The notes under the pieces: generated by a model
The model's database searches: none
Seen by the model: only the letters and a program-made list of their open reading frames with translations
What the model was told of the DNA's origin: nothing
Program-made: the position numbers and the translations under genes
In this document: in pieces, positions 7,300 to 14,565 of the stretch
Numbering within the stretch: position 1 is the stretch's first letter
How the letters are laid out: each line of letters begins with the position of its first letter
NCBI GenBank assembly: GCA_031279965.1
Contig: JAITHM010000101.1
Coordinates: forward strand, 1-20,082
Source: Spirochaetaceae bacterium
GTDB taxonomy: Bacteria; Spirochaetota; Spirochaetia; Treponematales; Breznakiellaceae
Length of the DNA stretch: 20,082 nt
Direction: 5' to 3'

Positions 7300-7910
7300 T
7301 GTTGATTGGACTTACCGGCCTTTCCTGCGCCGGGAAAAATTATGCCGGTTCCCTGCTCGAAGCGCGGGGCTGGCGGGTGCTTGATGTTGATAAACTTGGC
7401 TGGACAGTTCTTGATAATGCTCATGCGGAAATTGCCCGCCGCTGGGGGCATGCTGTGGTGCATAATGACGGCCGTGTCGACCGGAAAGCGCTTGGCCGCA
7501 TCGTGTTTGGAAACGCCGCGGAACTTGCCGCACTGGAAGCAATCGTTCATCCCCGTGTTGATCAGCATATTGAAACATGGCTAAGCGCGTATCCGCACTC
7601 TGATGCGGTAATTAACGCCGCACTGCTGCATAAAACACAGGTGTGGCCGCGCCTTGACGCGGTGATTGTAATTCGCGCGCCTTTTCTGCTGCGGCTTTTT
7701 CGCGCGAAAAAGCGGGACAAATTACCGTTGTACATGATTATCCGCCGGTTTTTAAATCAAAAATCATTCGTCCGGCATTTTTATGAAACTCAATTTTTTG
7801 AAAAAAAAACCGATATTTATAGCATAGATAATGGGATATTCCGCGGCAATTTTGAGCGAAAGCTTGATAAGACGCTGATGTGTATCCATGAAGTTTGTGA
7901 GCGCTGGTAA
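7299..7910 (+). CDS. coaE: Dephospho-CoA kinase
   Basis: Catalyses the last step of coenzyme A synthesis, ATP-dependent phosphorylation of the ribose 3'-OH of dephospho-CoA; cytosolic. The 203-aa length fits the family. The P-loop is GLTGLSCAGKN at residues 4-14, the substrate-side acidic segment is DVDKLG (29-34), and EAIVHPRV at about 80-87 is the family's VHP motif. The P-loop is unusual: the residue after Lys13 is Asn, not Ser/Thr. The C-terminal region is basic and aromatic with few canonical motifs. The ATG overlaps the preceding stop by one base (TAATG), so translation is coupled to the VWA/SPOR gene. It is the only clear metabolic gene between two SPOR genes. Confidence 0.85.
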   Translation: MLIGLTGLSCAGKNYAGSLLEARGWRVLDVDKLGWTVLDNAHAEIARRWGHAVVHNDGRVDRKALGRIVFGNAAELAALEAIVHPRVDQHIETWLSAYPHSDAVINAALLHKTQVWPRLDAVIVIRAPFLLRLFRAKKRDKLPLYMIIRRFLNQKSFVRHFYETQFFEKKTDIYSIDNGIFRGNFERKLDKTLMCIHEVCERW

Positions 7911-7915
7911 GATTT

Positions 7916-8809
7916 ATGGAAAAGAAAAAATTATTATTGGTTTCAGTTTCGGTTGGATTATTTCTGGTAATAGTCATCGGTGTTTCGATTCTTGCGTTTT
8001 CGCCCAAAAGTTATTCGGCAGTAGAGTCTGTCCGGGCGGCCGCTTTGCAGAGCGCCGGTTCACGTGCTGTGGTAAGTTCGGGCGGACGGCTTGAGAGTGT
8101 GCCGCCGCCGCCTGTACCACCGCTGGACGCAGTGCCGCCACCGGCACCGGTAAATGCCGATGGGCAGACACCGCGTTATCCGAATAATTCGGCAGGACAG
8201 CCGCCGGCGGGTCAAGCAGGCGGCGAAAATATCATCTATATCAATGGTGAAAATCCAGAAAACGTCAAAGTTGAGCGGGCAAATGACGGCACATCGCGTA
8301 CCTACATCAATATACACAGTACGCCGGTAGTCAAGGTTGAGTCCGCACCTGTAGAAGCGGCCCCTTCCAACGCCGCCGGTGCTGTTGCCGCGACCAAACC
8401 GAATGCCCCTGTTAAATCAGCTGTTAAATCAGCTGCTGCGCCAAAACCGGCTTCTCCCGCCGCCGCGCCGAAATCCGGGCAGTCATCGGGCCAGGCAGCC
8501 CGCCAGACGGCCCTGTCTCCGGCGGCGGCCAAGGCAGCGCAGGCGGCACCAGCACGAAAATCACGAATTACTGATTACTGGGTACAGGCGGGAGCATTCG
8601 GTTCCAAAAGTCACGCAGACAACGCCTGTGGTGTTCTTGCACTCAAAGGCATTGCGTCGATTATTCAGGATAGCACGGTGAATGGCAAGATATGGTACCG
8701 CGTGCGTGTTGGTCCCTATACATCACAAAATGAAGCAAATTACTGGCTTTCGCTTATCAAAGAAATTGAAGGTATGGAAAAAAGCCTTGTTTTAAAATCA
8801 TCTCCATGA
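7916..8809 (+). CDS. Membrane-anchored SPOR-domain protein
   Basis: A 297-residue bitopic protein with the plan of FtsN/DedD-like SPOR proteins: a short basic cytoplasmic tail (MEKKK), one membrane helix at about residues 6-28, a long Pro/Ala-rich disordered periplasmic linker (about 30-218), and a C-terminal SPOR domain (about 222-297, from YWVQAGAFGS to YRVRVGPYTS). SPOR domains bind peptidoglycan stripped of stem peptides at the septum, so a role in division or wall remodelling is likely. The linker holds a smaller unit around residues 104-141 (GGENIIYINGENPENVKV onward) that may fold. It starts five bases after coaE with a weak ribosome binding site, suggesting coupling. It is not an FtsN orthologue by sequence that I can show. 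Confidence 0.85.
   Translation: MEKKKLLLVSVSVGLFLVIVIGVSILAFSPKSYSAVESVRAAALQSAGSRAVVSSGGRLESVPPPPVPPLDAVPPPAPVNADGQTPRYPNNSAGQPPAGQAGGENIIYINGENPENVKVERANDGTSRTYINIHSTPVVKVESAPVEAAPSNAAGAVAATKPNAPVKSAVKSAAAPKPASPAAAPKSGQSSGQAARQTALSPAAAKAAQAAPARKSRITDYWVQAGAFGSKSHADNACGVLALKGIASIIQDSTVNGKIWYRVRVGPYTSQNEANYWLSLIKEIEGMEKSLVLKSSP
8411..8434 (+). repeat. Perfect 12-base tandem duplication
   Basis: GTTAAATCAGCT occurs twice back to back at 8411-8422 and 8423-8434, encoding VKSAVKSA in the disordered linker of the SPOR protein. It is in frame and probably a recent slippage duplication tolerated by the linker. Confidence 0.85.
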
Positions 8810-8821
8810 TTTTATGCGGTA

Positions 8822-10120
8822 ATGATAAAACGTATTATACTTAAAAAGGGCGAAGAACAGCGCATCCTCTGCGGCCATCCATGGGTTTACGATAATGAAG
8901 TTGAAGCTGTCGTAGCGGGAAAGGGTGGCCAGTCTGCTGAAATTGTCCCTGGCGAATGTGTGGATGTTGAAAGTTTCAACAAACACTACATGGGCCGCGC
9001 TTTTGGGAATCCAGCCTCAAAAATTGTTGCACGTATTTACAGTCCGTCAAAAGAAGGTGCTGACGAAGGTTTTTTTAAACGCCGTATCCGGGAGGCCGTC
9101 GAACGCCGCGCACTTACCGGTACTGATGTTTCGTGCCGCCTTGTTTTTGCCGAAGCAGATTTTCTGCCGGGCCTTATCATCGACCGCTTTGTTGGCTGGA
9201 ATTATGACGACGTTTCCCCTCTTGACCTCCCGCTTACTCCTATTCATGTCCGGGAAAAATGCGGGCCGCCCTGTTCGTACCTTGCCGTTCAGATTCTCTC
9301 TGCGGGGATTGAAGCCCGTCGTGAGCTTGTTTACGCGGCGCTCCGCGAGACGCTTCCCTGGCTGCTTGATGCTCCGGCAGGTATTGTGGAAAAGTCTCCG
9401 GCAGGTGTTCGGGAAATTGAAGGACTGCCGCCCCGTGAAGGTCTTGTTGAAGGGAATTTTCCCGCCGCCGGCATTGTTATTTTTGAAAACGGCTTCCCAT
9501 TTATTGTCGATTTGATTGGCGGGCAGAAGACGGGGCACTTTCTTGACCAGCGGGAAAATCACCGTGTGGCAGCGCGCGTTACTCCGGCAGGCGGCCGTGT
9601 GCTCGATGCATTCTCGTACAGCGGTGGCTTTGCCATTCATGCTGCACACGCGGGGGCCGGTAGGGTAATTGCTGTGGATGTGTCGAAAAATGCACTTGAA
9701 CTTGGGAAGCGCAATGCCATCTTGAACGGCGTAAGCGATTCTATCAGCACAATGGAAGCAGATGTGTTTGATGTGCTTGTCCGTTTTGAACGAACTAAAG
9801 AACGTTTTGATATGATCATTCTTGATCCACCGGCCTTTGCAAAATCCCACGCGGCGCGTGCCAACGCGGTTAAAGGCTATAACGAGATAAATTATCGTGC
9901 GCTTAAACTGATAAATCCTGGCGGTATACTAGTAACCTGTTCATGCAGCTTTGCGTTTCGTGAGGAACACTTTAAAAAAGTAATTGTGTCAGCAGCAGGT
10001 GATGCGGGCCGCCGGCTTATTGAGCTTGATTTTCGCGCTCAGGCATCCTGTCATCCTGTGCTGGTTGGTTATGATGAGTCGCACTATCTTAAATGCGGCA
10101 TATACCGTGTTATCAGGTGA
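8822..10120 (+). CDS. rlmI: 23S rRNA cytosine-C5 methyltransferase, RlmI family
   Basis: Expected to methylate C5 of a cytosine in 23S rRNA (C1962 in E. coli) using S-adenosylmethionine. An N-terminal PUA domain (about 1-75, with GHPWVYDNEV) is followed by the linker domain and a Rossmann methyltransferase. TGHFLDQREN precedes motif I (VLDAFSYSGG, residues 260-269). DPPAFAKS begins at Asp335, and TCSCSF holds Cys373 and Cys375, the likely catalytic cysteine region. At 432 residues it is longer than E. coli RlmI (396), partly through an insert at about 133-160 (GWNYDDVSPLDLP onward). It begins 12 bases after the SPOR gene without a clear ribosome binding site. Its TGA stop directly abuts the proA stop on the other strand. 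Confidence 0.9.
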   Translation: MIKRIILKKGEEQRILCGHPWVYDNEVEAVVAGKGGQSAEIVPGECVDVESFNKHYMGRAFGNPASKIVARIYSPSKEGADEGFFKRRIREAVERRALTGTDVSCRLVFAEADFLPGLIIDRFVGWNYDDVSPLDLPLTPIHVREKCGPPCSYLAVQILSAGIEARRELVYAALRETLPWLLDAPAGIVEKSPAGVREIEGLPPREGLVEGNFPAAGIVIFENGFPFIVDLIGGQKTGHFLDQRENHRVAARVTPAGGRVLDAFSYSGGFAIHAAHAGAGRVIAVDVSKNALELGKRNAILNGVSDSISTMEADVFDVLVRFERTKERFDMIILDPPAFAKSHAARANAVKGYNEINYRALKLINPGGILVTCSCSFAFREEHFKKVIVSAAGDAGRRLIELDFRAQASCHPVLVGYDESHYLKCGIYRVIR

Positions 10121-11383
10121 TCAATTCCGTATCTGGCCTGCACCACTTATCAGATACTTGCTTGTGGTAAGAGCTGACAACCCCATCGGGCCGCGTGCAT
10201 GAAATTTTTGTGTGGAAATGCCAAGCTCCGCGCCAAAACCAAATTCACCGCCGTCAGTAAAGCGTGTTGATGCGTTCACATACACACAAGCGGCGTTCAC
10301 TTCGCGCCGGAACTGCTCAGCATGCGTTAAATTTCCTGTCAAAATTGCCTCGCTATGACCAGTGCCATACCGGTTAATATGAGAAATCGCTTCGTCAAGT
10401 GAATCAACTGTTTTAACGGCAAGAATAAAATCAAGATACTCAGTTGACCAATCAGCTTCTGATGCGGCTGTGGTAATAAGACCCTGTACGGAACAGGATG
10501 CAAAGGCGGAAAGAGCGCGGCTGTCGCAATGGAGCTCAACTCTACCGGCAAAAGTTCCGGCAAGAAGCGGCACAAGTTCGGCAAGCGCTGCTTCTTCAAC
10601 CAAAAGCGTCTCAACCGCATTGCAGGCACCTGGCCGCTGTGTTTTCGCGTTATCAATAATACGAACCGCGTCATTCATAACAGCGCTTGCTTCAACGTAG
10701 ATATGGCAGTTGCCTTCTCCTGTTTCAATTACAGGAATACGAGCCTCCTCAACAACTTTTCTGATAAGTTCATGGCCGCCGCGCGGCAGTACCGCGTCAA
10801 TTTTACCCCGTGCATGAAGAATCTTGTCAACCTCGTCGTGTCCGCCTGTTGCAATTGCCAGTGCGCCGCATACGCCGCCGCTGCGAGCCAGCCCCTGTTT
10901 AAGCGCGGCAACCAACGCCAGATTTGAATCTTTCGCCGCCTGAGAACCGCGAAGCAGTATTGCACAGCCGGTCTTGTACGCCAATGCGAAGGCATCCACT
11001 GTGACATTGGGACGTGATTCATAGATGATTGCCACAACGCCAAGTGGCACGGTTACTTCTTCGATAAAAAGGCCGTTCGGCCGTGTCCACCCCGCTTTAA
11101 CTTTGCCGGCGGGATCATCAAGCGCAGCGATAATGCGAACAGCGGCGGCCATTTCGGCAATGCGGGGCTGGGTTAAAAGCAGGCGTTCAACGAGCGGTTC
11201 TTTCATTCCCTGCCGGCGCGCCCTGTCGACATCGCACGCATTTGCGGCGAGTATCGAGGCGTATTCTGCTTCCAACATATCTGCCGCCGCCTGTAGAGCT
11301 CTTTTTTTTGCACTGCCGCCTGTAAGCGCAAGTTCTTTCTGCGCTCTTTGCAGGTCTTCAAATATTGTTTCAAGCGAGTTCAT
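10121..11383 (-). CDS. proA: Glutamate-5-semialdehyde dehydrogenase (gamma-glutamyl phosphate reductase)
   Basis: Second step of proline synthesis: NADPH-dependent reduction of gamma-glutamyl phosphate to glutamate semialdehyde. The 420-aa product is full length for ProA. Visible motifs are VPLGVVAIIYESRPNVT (112-128), the nucleotide-site segment LLRGSQAAKDSN, DAVLPRGG (196-203), VIETGEGNCHIYV, and the catalytic cysteine in PGACNAVETL (Cys254). AGGGG about eight bases before the ATG supports the start. The usual partner proB is not adjacent. Upstream by 23 bases lies a SIMPL-domain gene, so the two are probably co-transcribed, without an obvious functional tie. Confidence 0.95.
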   Translation of the reverse strand: MNSLETIFEDLQRAQKELALTGGSAKKRALQAAADMLEAEYASILAANACDVDRARRQGMKEPLVERLLLTQPRIAEMAAAVRIIAALDDPAGKVKAGWTRPNGLFIEEVTVPLGVVAIIYESRPNVTVDAFALAYKTGCAILLRGSQAAKDSNLALVAALKQGLARSGGVCGALAIATGGHDEVDKILHARGKIDAVLPRGGHELIRKVVEEARIPVIETGEGNCHIYVEASAVMNDAVRIIDNAKTQRPGACNAVETLLVEEAALAELVPLLAGTFAGRVELHCDSRALSAFASCSVQGLITTAASEADWSTEYLDFILAVKTVDSLDEAISHINRYGTGHSEAILTGNLTHAEQFRREVNAACVYVNASTRFTDGGEFGFGAELGISTQKFHARGPMGLSALTTSKYLISGAGQIRN

Positions 11384-11406
11384 TTACTACCCCTGAAAAA
11401 AGCACA

Positions 11407-12144
11407 TCACTTTAATAAATATTCAAGGCGCGTTGTAATAAAGGCCGTTTTATTTTTTGAGCTGACATCATAAACACCACCTGAATTATAACTTTCTGTT
11501 GATGAATTTTCAGGCGTTATCTGAAATACTCCCAGATACGCCGTCCTTAGTTTTGAAAGTTTGCCGCCCGCTTCCCGTGCAATAGTTTCTGCACGCAGCC
11601 GTGTATTCTCTGTTGATTTTTGGATTAAATCGAGCTTGAGTTCATCAAGGCGCGTATAATAATACTCAGGCGGCATCGAAAAAAATTCTACGCCCAGATC
11701 TATTAATTCTGTTATATCACGCGATATTTTCTCTGTTTTATCAACTTCAGATGATTCGATTTTTACACTTTGTGTAAGTGTGTAACCAGTAAAAGTTCGC
11801 TTTGTCATCCTGCCATCCTGATTGTATTCATACTCGTAATTTTCGTTGGTATTGATTGATGAAAGAATAATGTGATTTTCTTGTATGCCATTCGAAACAA
11901 GATAATTTTTTACCGCTATGGTATCGTTTTTTAGTTTTTCGTACGCTTCTTTTGTAGTTCGCGCAGTTTTTGAAAATGAACCGCGCCACACGATCAAGTC
12001 TGATACAAATGATTTTGTAGCGGAACCGGTAACGGTTATATAATTGTTTTGCGCTACTTTTAACGCAATAAGATTAACTGATGTTATCGTCACACAAATT
12101 ATAACGGTAAGCGCTATGATAAGCGTGTTGATATGATTTTTCAT
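11407..12144 (-). CDS. SIMPL-domain protein (DUF541), membrane-anchored
   Basis: A 245-residue protein with one N-terminal hydrophobic segment (about 6-28), acting as a membrane anchor or uncleaved signal, followed by a SIMPL (DUF541) domain. Evidence for the family is the opening YITVTGSATKSFVSD, the long helix with KNDTIAVKNYLVSNGI, and the YTLTQSVKI strand. SIMPL proteins such as E. coli YggE are periplasmic or extracytoplasmic and linked loosely to oxidative-stress tolerance; the exact function is unknown. I chose the ATG at 12144 because GGAG lies about eight bases upstream. A TTG at 12165 adds seven residues and lacks a site. It precedes proA. Confidence 0.85.
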   Translation of the reverse strand: MKNHINTLIIALTVIICVTITSVNLIALKVAQNNYITVTGSATKSFVSDLIVWRGSFSKTARTTKEAYEKLKNDTIAVKNYLVSNGIQENHIILSSINTNENYEYEYNQDGRMTKRTFTGYTLTQSVKIESSEVDKTEKISRDITELIDLGVEFFSMPPEYYYTRLDELKLDLIQKSTENTRLRAETIAREAGGKLSKLRTAYLGVFQITPENSSTESYNSGGVYDVSSKNKTAFITTRLEYLLK

Positions 12145-12310
12145 GTGTTTTACTCCATACGGCAACGGTAACGGATAATAAAATCCCCGTCAAGCTTACT
12201 TTTAGTTGTCGTGCAGAACAAAGCGCCGTTTGAGCGTATCCGCCCCCTGTGAGCGGCAGACCTGGTTCGTCCAAAAACGCATGCGCAGTGTTTTTCTAAG
12301 CGATGCTCTC

Positions 12311-12339
12311 TTGTCAGCTCTCAGGGAAAATGATATGAT
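12311..12339 (+). promoter_or_regulatory. Promoter of the MoxR gene, predicting a leaderless transcript
   Basis: TTGTCA at 12311-12316, an exact 17-base spacer and TATGAT at 12334-12339 form a good housekeeping promoter (five of six at both hexamers). Transcription should begin about seven bases beyond the -10, near 12346, while the ATG is at 12348. There is no room for a Shine-Dalgarno sequence in the mRNA. Confidence 0.7.
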
Positions 12340-12347
12340 GTTTTTGT

Positions 12348-13313
12348 ATGGAGCATGAAGCAGTAGAGAATGCTGGCGCGGTTGCCCTGATCGAGGGGGC
12401 AGAGAAAGTTATTCGAGGAAAGCGCGGCTTTCTGGAATTGCTTATTGCCTGCGTTCTTGCACGTGGTCACGCATTGCTCGAAGATAATCCGGGGTTAGGT
12501 AAGACAACAGTAGCAAAAACCATTGCTGCGCTGATTGGCGGCGGTGGACGGGAGACTCGTTTTAAACGGATTCAGTTTACTCCCGATCTGCTTCCTTACG
12601 ATATTACCGGAGTCGATGTCTTTGATCCTGATACGCGCTCATTTCGCTTTGTGCCCGGCCCTGTCTTGTCGAATATCGTGCTTGCCGACGAGATTAACCG
12701 GACGACGCCTAAAGTGCAGTCCGCTCTCCTTGAGGTAATGGCCGAGCGGCAAGTTACTATCGGCAGCACGAGCCATAAGCCGCCCGAGCCGTTTTTTGTC
12801 ATAGCAACGCAAAACCCCATTGAAAGTGAAGGCACATTCCCTTTGCCTGCTGCTCAGCTAGATCGTTTTATGATAAAGCTTTCCCTGGGTTACCCTGACC
12901 GTGATGTTGAGCTTGCCATCCTCGATGAAAATCCCGCCGAAACCACGCTTGCTTCAATTGAGCCAGTGATTTCTATTGACGAATTCCTTGATTTACAGAA
13001 GGCTGCTGCGGCAGTTTTCTGTCATGTTGCACTTAAAGAAATGATTGCTGATCTTGTCCGCGATACGAGAACCCACCGGGCGTTCCAGCTTGGAGCATCG
13101 CCGCGTGCGGCGCTTCATCTTCTTGCACTGGCCCGCTCACTGGCTTTTATCCGGGGACGCGCGTATGTTATCAGCGAGGATATTGGCATGTTGGCGGCAC
13201 CCGCTCTTGCGCACCGGCTTCGGCTTCGTGACCCGCGCGCTCATGCCGGCGAACTTGTCCGTGAGCTTACGCTCCAGCGGCTTAGCTCAATTACCGGAGT
13301 TCCTGCAACATAG
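12348..13313 (+). CDS. MoxR-family AAA+ ATPase
   Basis: A 321-residue AAA+ ATPase of the MoxR group, proteins that act as chaperone-like remodelling factors, often with VWA partners. Walker A reads EDNPGLGKT with Lys52 (the common form is EGxPGxGKT). Walker B is VLADEIN (111-117), followed by the group-specific RTTPKVQSALLEVMAERQVT. Sensor 1 is ATQNP (153-157), and GTFPLPAAQLDRFM and the sensor-2 region GASPRA follow. MoxR genes usually sit next to DUF58 and VWA genes, but none is adjacent: SIMPL diverges on the left and alaA converges on the right. The ATG at 12348 has no ribosome binding site; the promoter position suggests leaderless translation. Confidence 0.93.
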   Translation: MEHEAVENAGAVALIEGAEKVIRGKRGFLELLIACVLARGHALLEDNPGLGKTTVAKTIAALIGGGGRETRFKRIQFTPDLLPYDITGVDVFDPDTRSFRFVPGPVLSNIVLADEINRTTPKVQSALLEVMAERQVTIGSTSHKPPEPFFVIATQNPIESEGTFPLPAAQLDRFMIKLSLGYPDRDVELAILDENPAETTLASIEPVISIDEFLDLQKAAAAVFCHVALKEMIADLVRDTRTHRAFQLGASPRAALHLLALARSLAFIRGRAYVISEDIGMLAAPALAHRLRLRDPRAHAGELVRELTLQRLSSITGVPAT

Positions 13314-13330
13314 CTTGCCAGTGTTGTGCT

Positions 13331-14557
13331 TCAACTTATCTTCTGACGGTAATTATCAAGAAATCTGCCTAAACGAGTGATGGCTGTAGTGAGCATTTCT
13401 TTTTCGGGAAGGAATACAATGCGAAAATGGTCGTTTTCACACCAATTAAATCCCGTGCCATGAATTACAAGAATATGCTCCTCTTTGAGGAAATCAAGAA
13501 CAAACTGCATATCGTTGGTAATGTTAAATTTTTTAACGTCTATTTTTGGAAAACAATAGAGTGCGCCACGGGGGGTAACAACATCAATACCGGGGATTTG
13601 CTGTAGCAATGAAATTGCAACATCGCGCTGTTCACGAAGACGCCCCCCGGGTAATACAAAATCTTTTATACTTTGATACCCTCCCAGCGCTGTTTGTATG
13701 GCAAATTGTGCGGGAACATTGGCGCAAAGACGCATATTAGCCAGCATATTCAATCCTTCGCGGTAACTCTGGGCTGATTTCTTGTTGCCCGACAGAACCA
13801 TCCAGCCGGAACGAAAGCCGGCGGCGCGGTACGCTTTGGAAAGTCCGTTAAAAGAAATGGTAAGAATTTCACTGTCGATCGAAGCCATTGAGGTATGCAT
13901 AACATCATCATAGGTGATGCGGTCGTAAATTTCGTCGGCAAACACGATAAGTTCGTGCTCGTGGGCAAAGCGCGCGATACCTTCGAGAATTGACCGGTCG
14001 TAGACCGCACCTGTTGGGTTATTCGGATTGATGACGACAACCGCCTTGGTCTTGGAGTTTATTTTTGACTGAATATCGGCCAGATCGGGCTGCCAATCAG
14101 AAGCTTCGTCACAGCGGTAGTGTACTGCGGTGCCGCCGGCAAGGGTTATCGCCGCCGTCCATAACGGGTAATCGGGCATGGGAACAAGAATTTCATCTCC
14201 AGAATTAAGCAGTGCCTGCATAGCAATCATGATTAATTCGCTGACGCCATTACCCGTCCAGATGTCATTTATCGTAACATCCATAATGCCTTTCGTTTGA
14301 AAATCCTGCATAATCGCTTTTCGGGCTGCAAAAAGCCCCGCCGAATCGCAGTAACCCTGGGCATTGTGCAAATTAACGATAATGTCATGAATAACTTCAT
14401 CAGGTGCGGTAAACCCAAAGGCGGCAGGATTCCCAATATTGAGTTTTAGTATCCTGAATCCTTCATTCTCAAGCCGCTGGGCTTCTTCCAGCACCGGCCC
14501 GCGTATGTCGTAGCATACTTTGTCCAGCTTGCTGGATTTTTCAAAAGTTCGCATCAT
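13331..14557 (-). CDS. alaA: Glutamate-pyruvate aminotransferase, AlaA type
   Basis: A class I/II PLP aminotransferase closely resembling E. coli AlaA (YfbQ), which makes alanine from pyruvate and glutamate. The opening KSSKLDKVCYDIRGPVLEEA is characteristic of that subgroup. NPNNPTG (178-184), the PLP-nitrogen aspartate in FADEIYD (Asp208), the Schiff-base lysine in SFNGLSKAYR (Lys241), and ANMRLCANVPAQFAIQTALGGYQS all fit. The 408 residues are full length. The ATG at 14557 is served by TAAGG about six bases upstream; a second ATG follows at once. It starts eight bases after the helicase stop, so the two form an operon. It converges with the MoxR gene, leaving 17 bases between stops. Confidence 0.92.
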   Translation of the reverse strand: MMRTFEKSSKLDKVCYDIRGPVLEEAQRLENEGFRILKLNIGNPAAFGFTAPDEVIHDIIVNLHNAQGYCDSAGLFAARKAIMQDFQTKGIMDVTINDIWTGNGVSELIMIAMQALLNSGDEILVPMPDYPLWTAAITLAGGTAVHYRCDEASDWQPDLADIQSKINSKTKAVVVINPNNPTGAVYDRSILEGIARFAHEHELIVFADEIYDRITYDDVMHTSMASIDSEILTISFNGLSKAYRAAGFRSGWMVLSGNKKSAQSYREGLNMLANMRLCANVPAQFAIQTALGGYQSIKDFVLPGGRLREQRDVAISLLQQIPGIDVVTPRGALYCFPKIDVKKFNITNDMQFVLDFLKEEHILVIHGTGFNWCENDHFRIVFLPEKEMLTTAITRLGRFLDNYRQKIS

Positions 14558-14565
14558 CCTTTGCC

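Noticed and set aside
9047..9850. Minus-strand frame opposite rlmI
   Set aside because: The basic, motif-free product overlaps the conserved methyltransferase motifs of rlmI.
13312..13336. Hairpin between the convergent MoxR and alaA genes
   Set aside because: Only about five to six pairs including a G-T pair, and no T-run; too weak to call a terminator.
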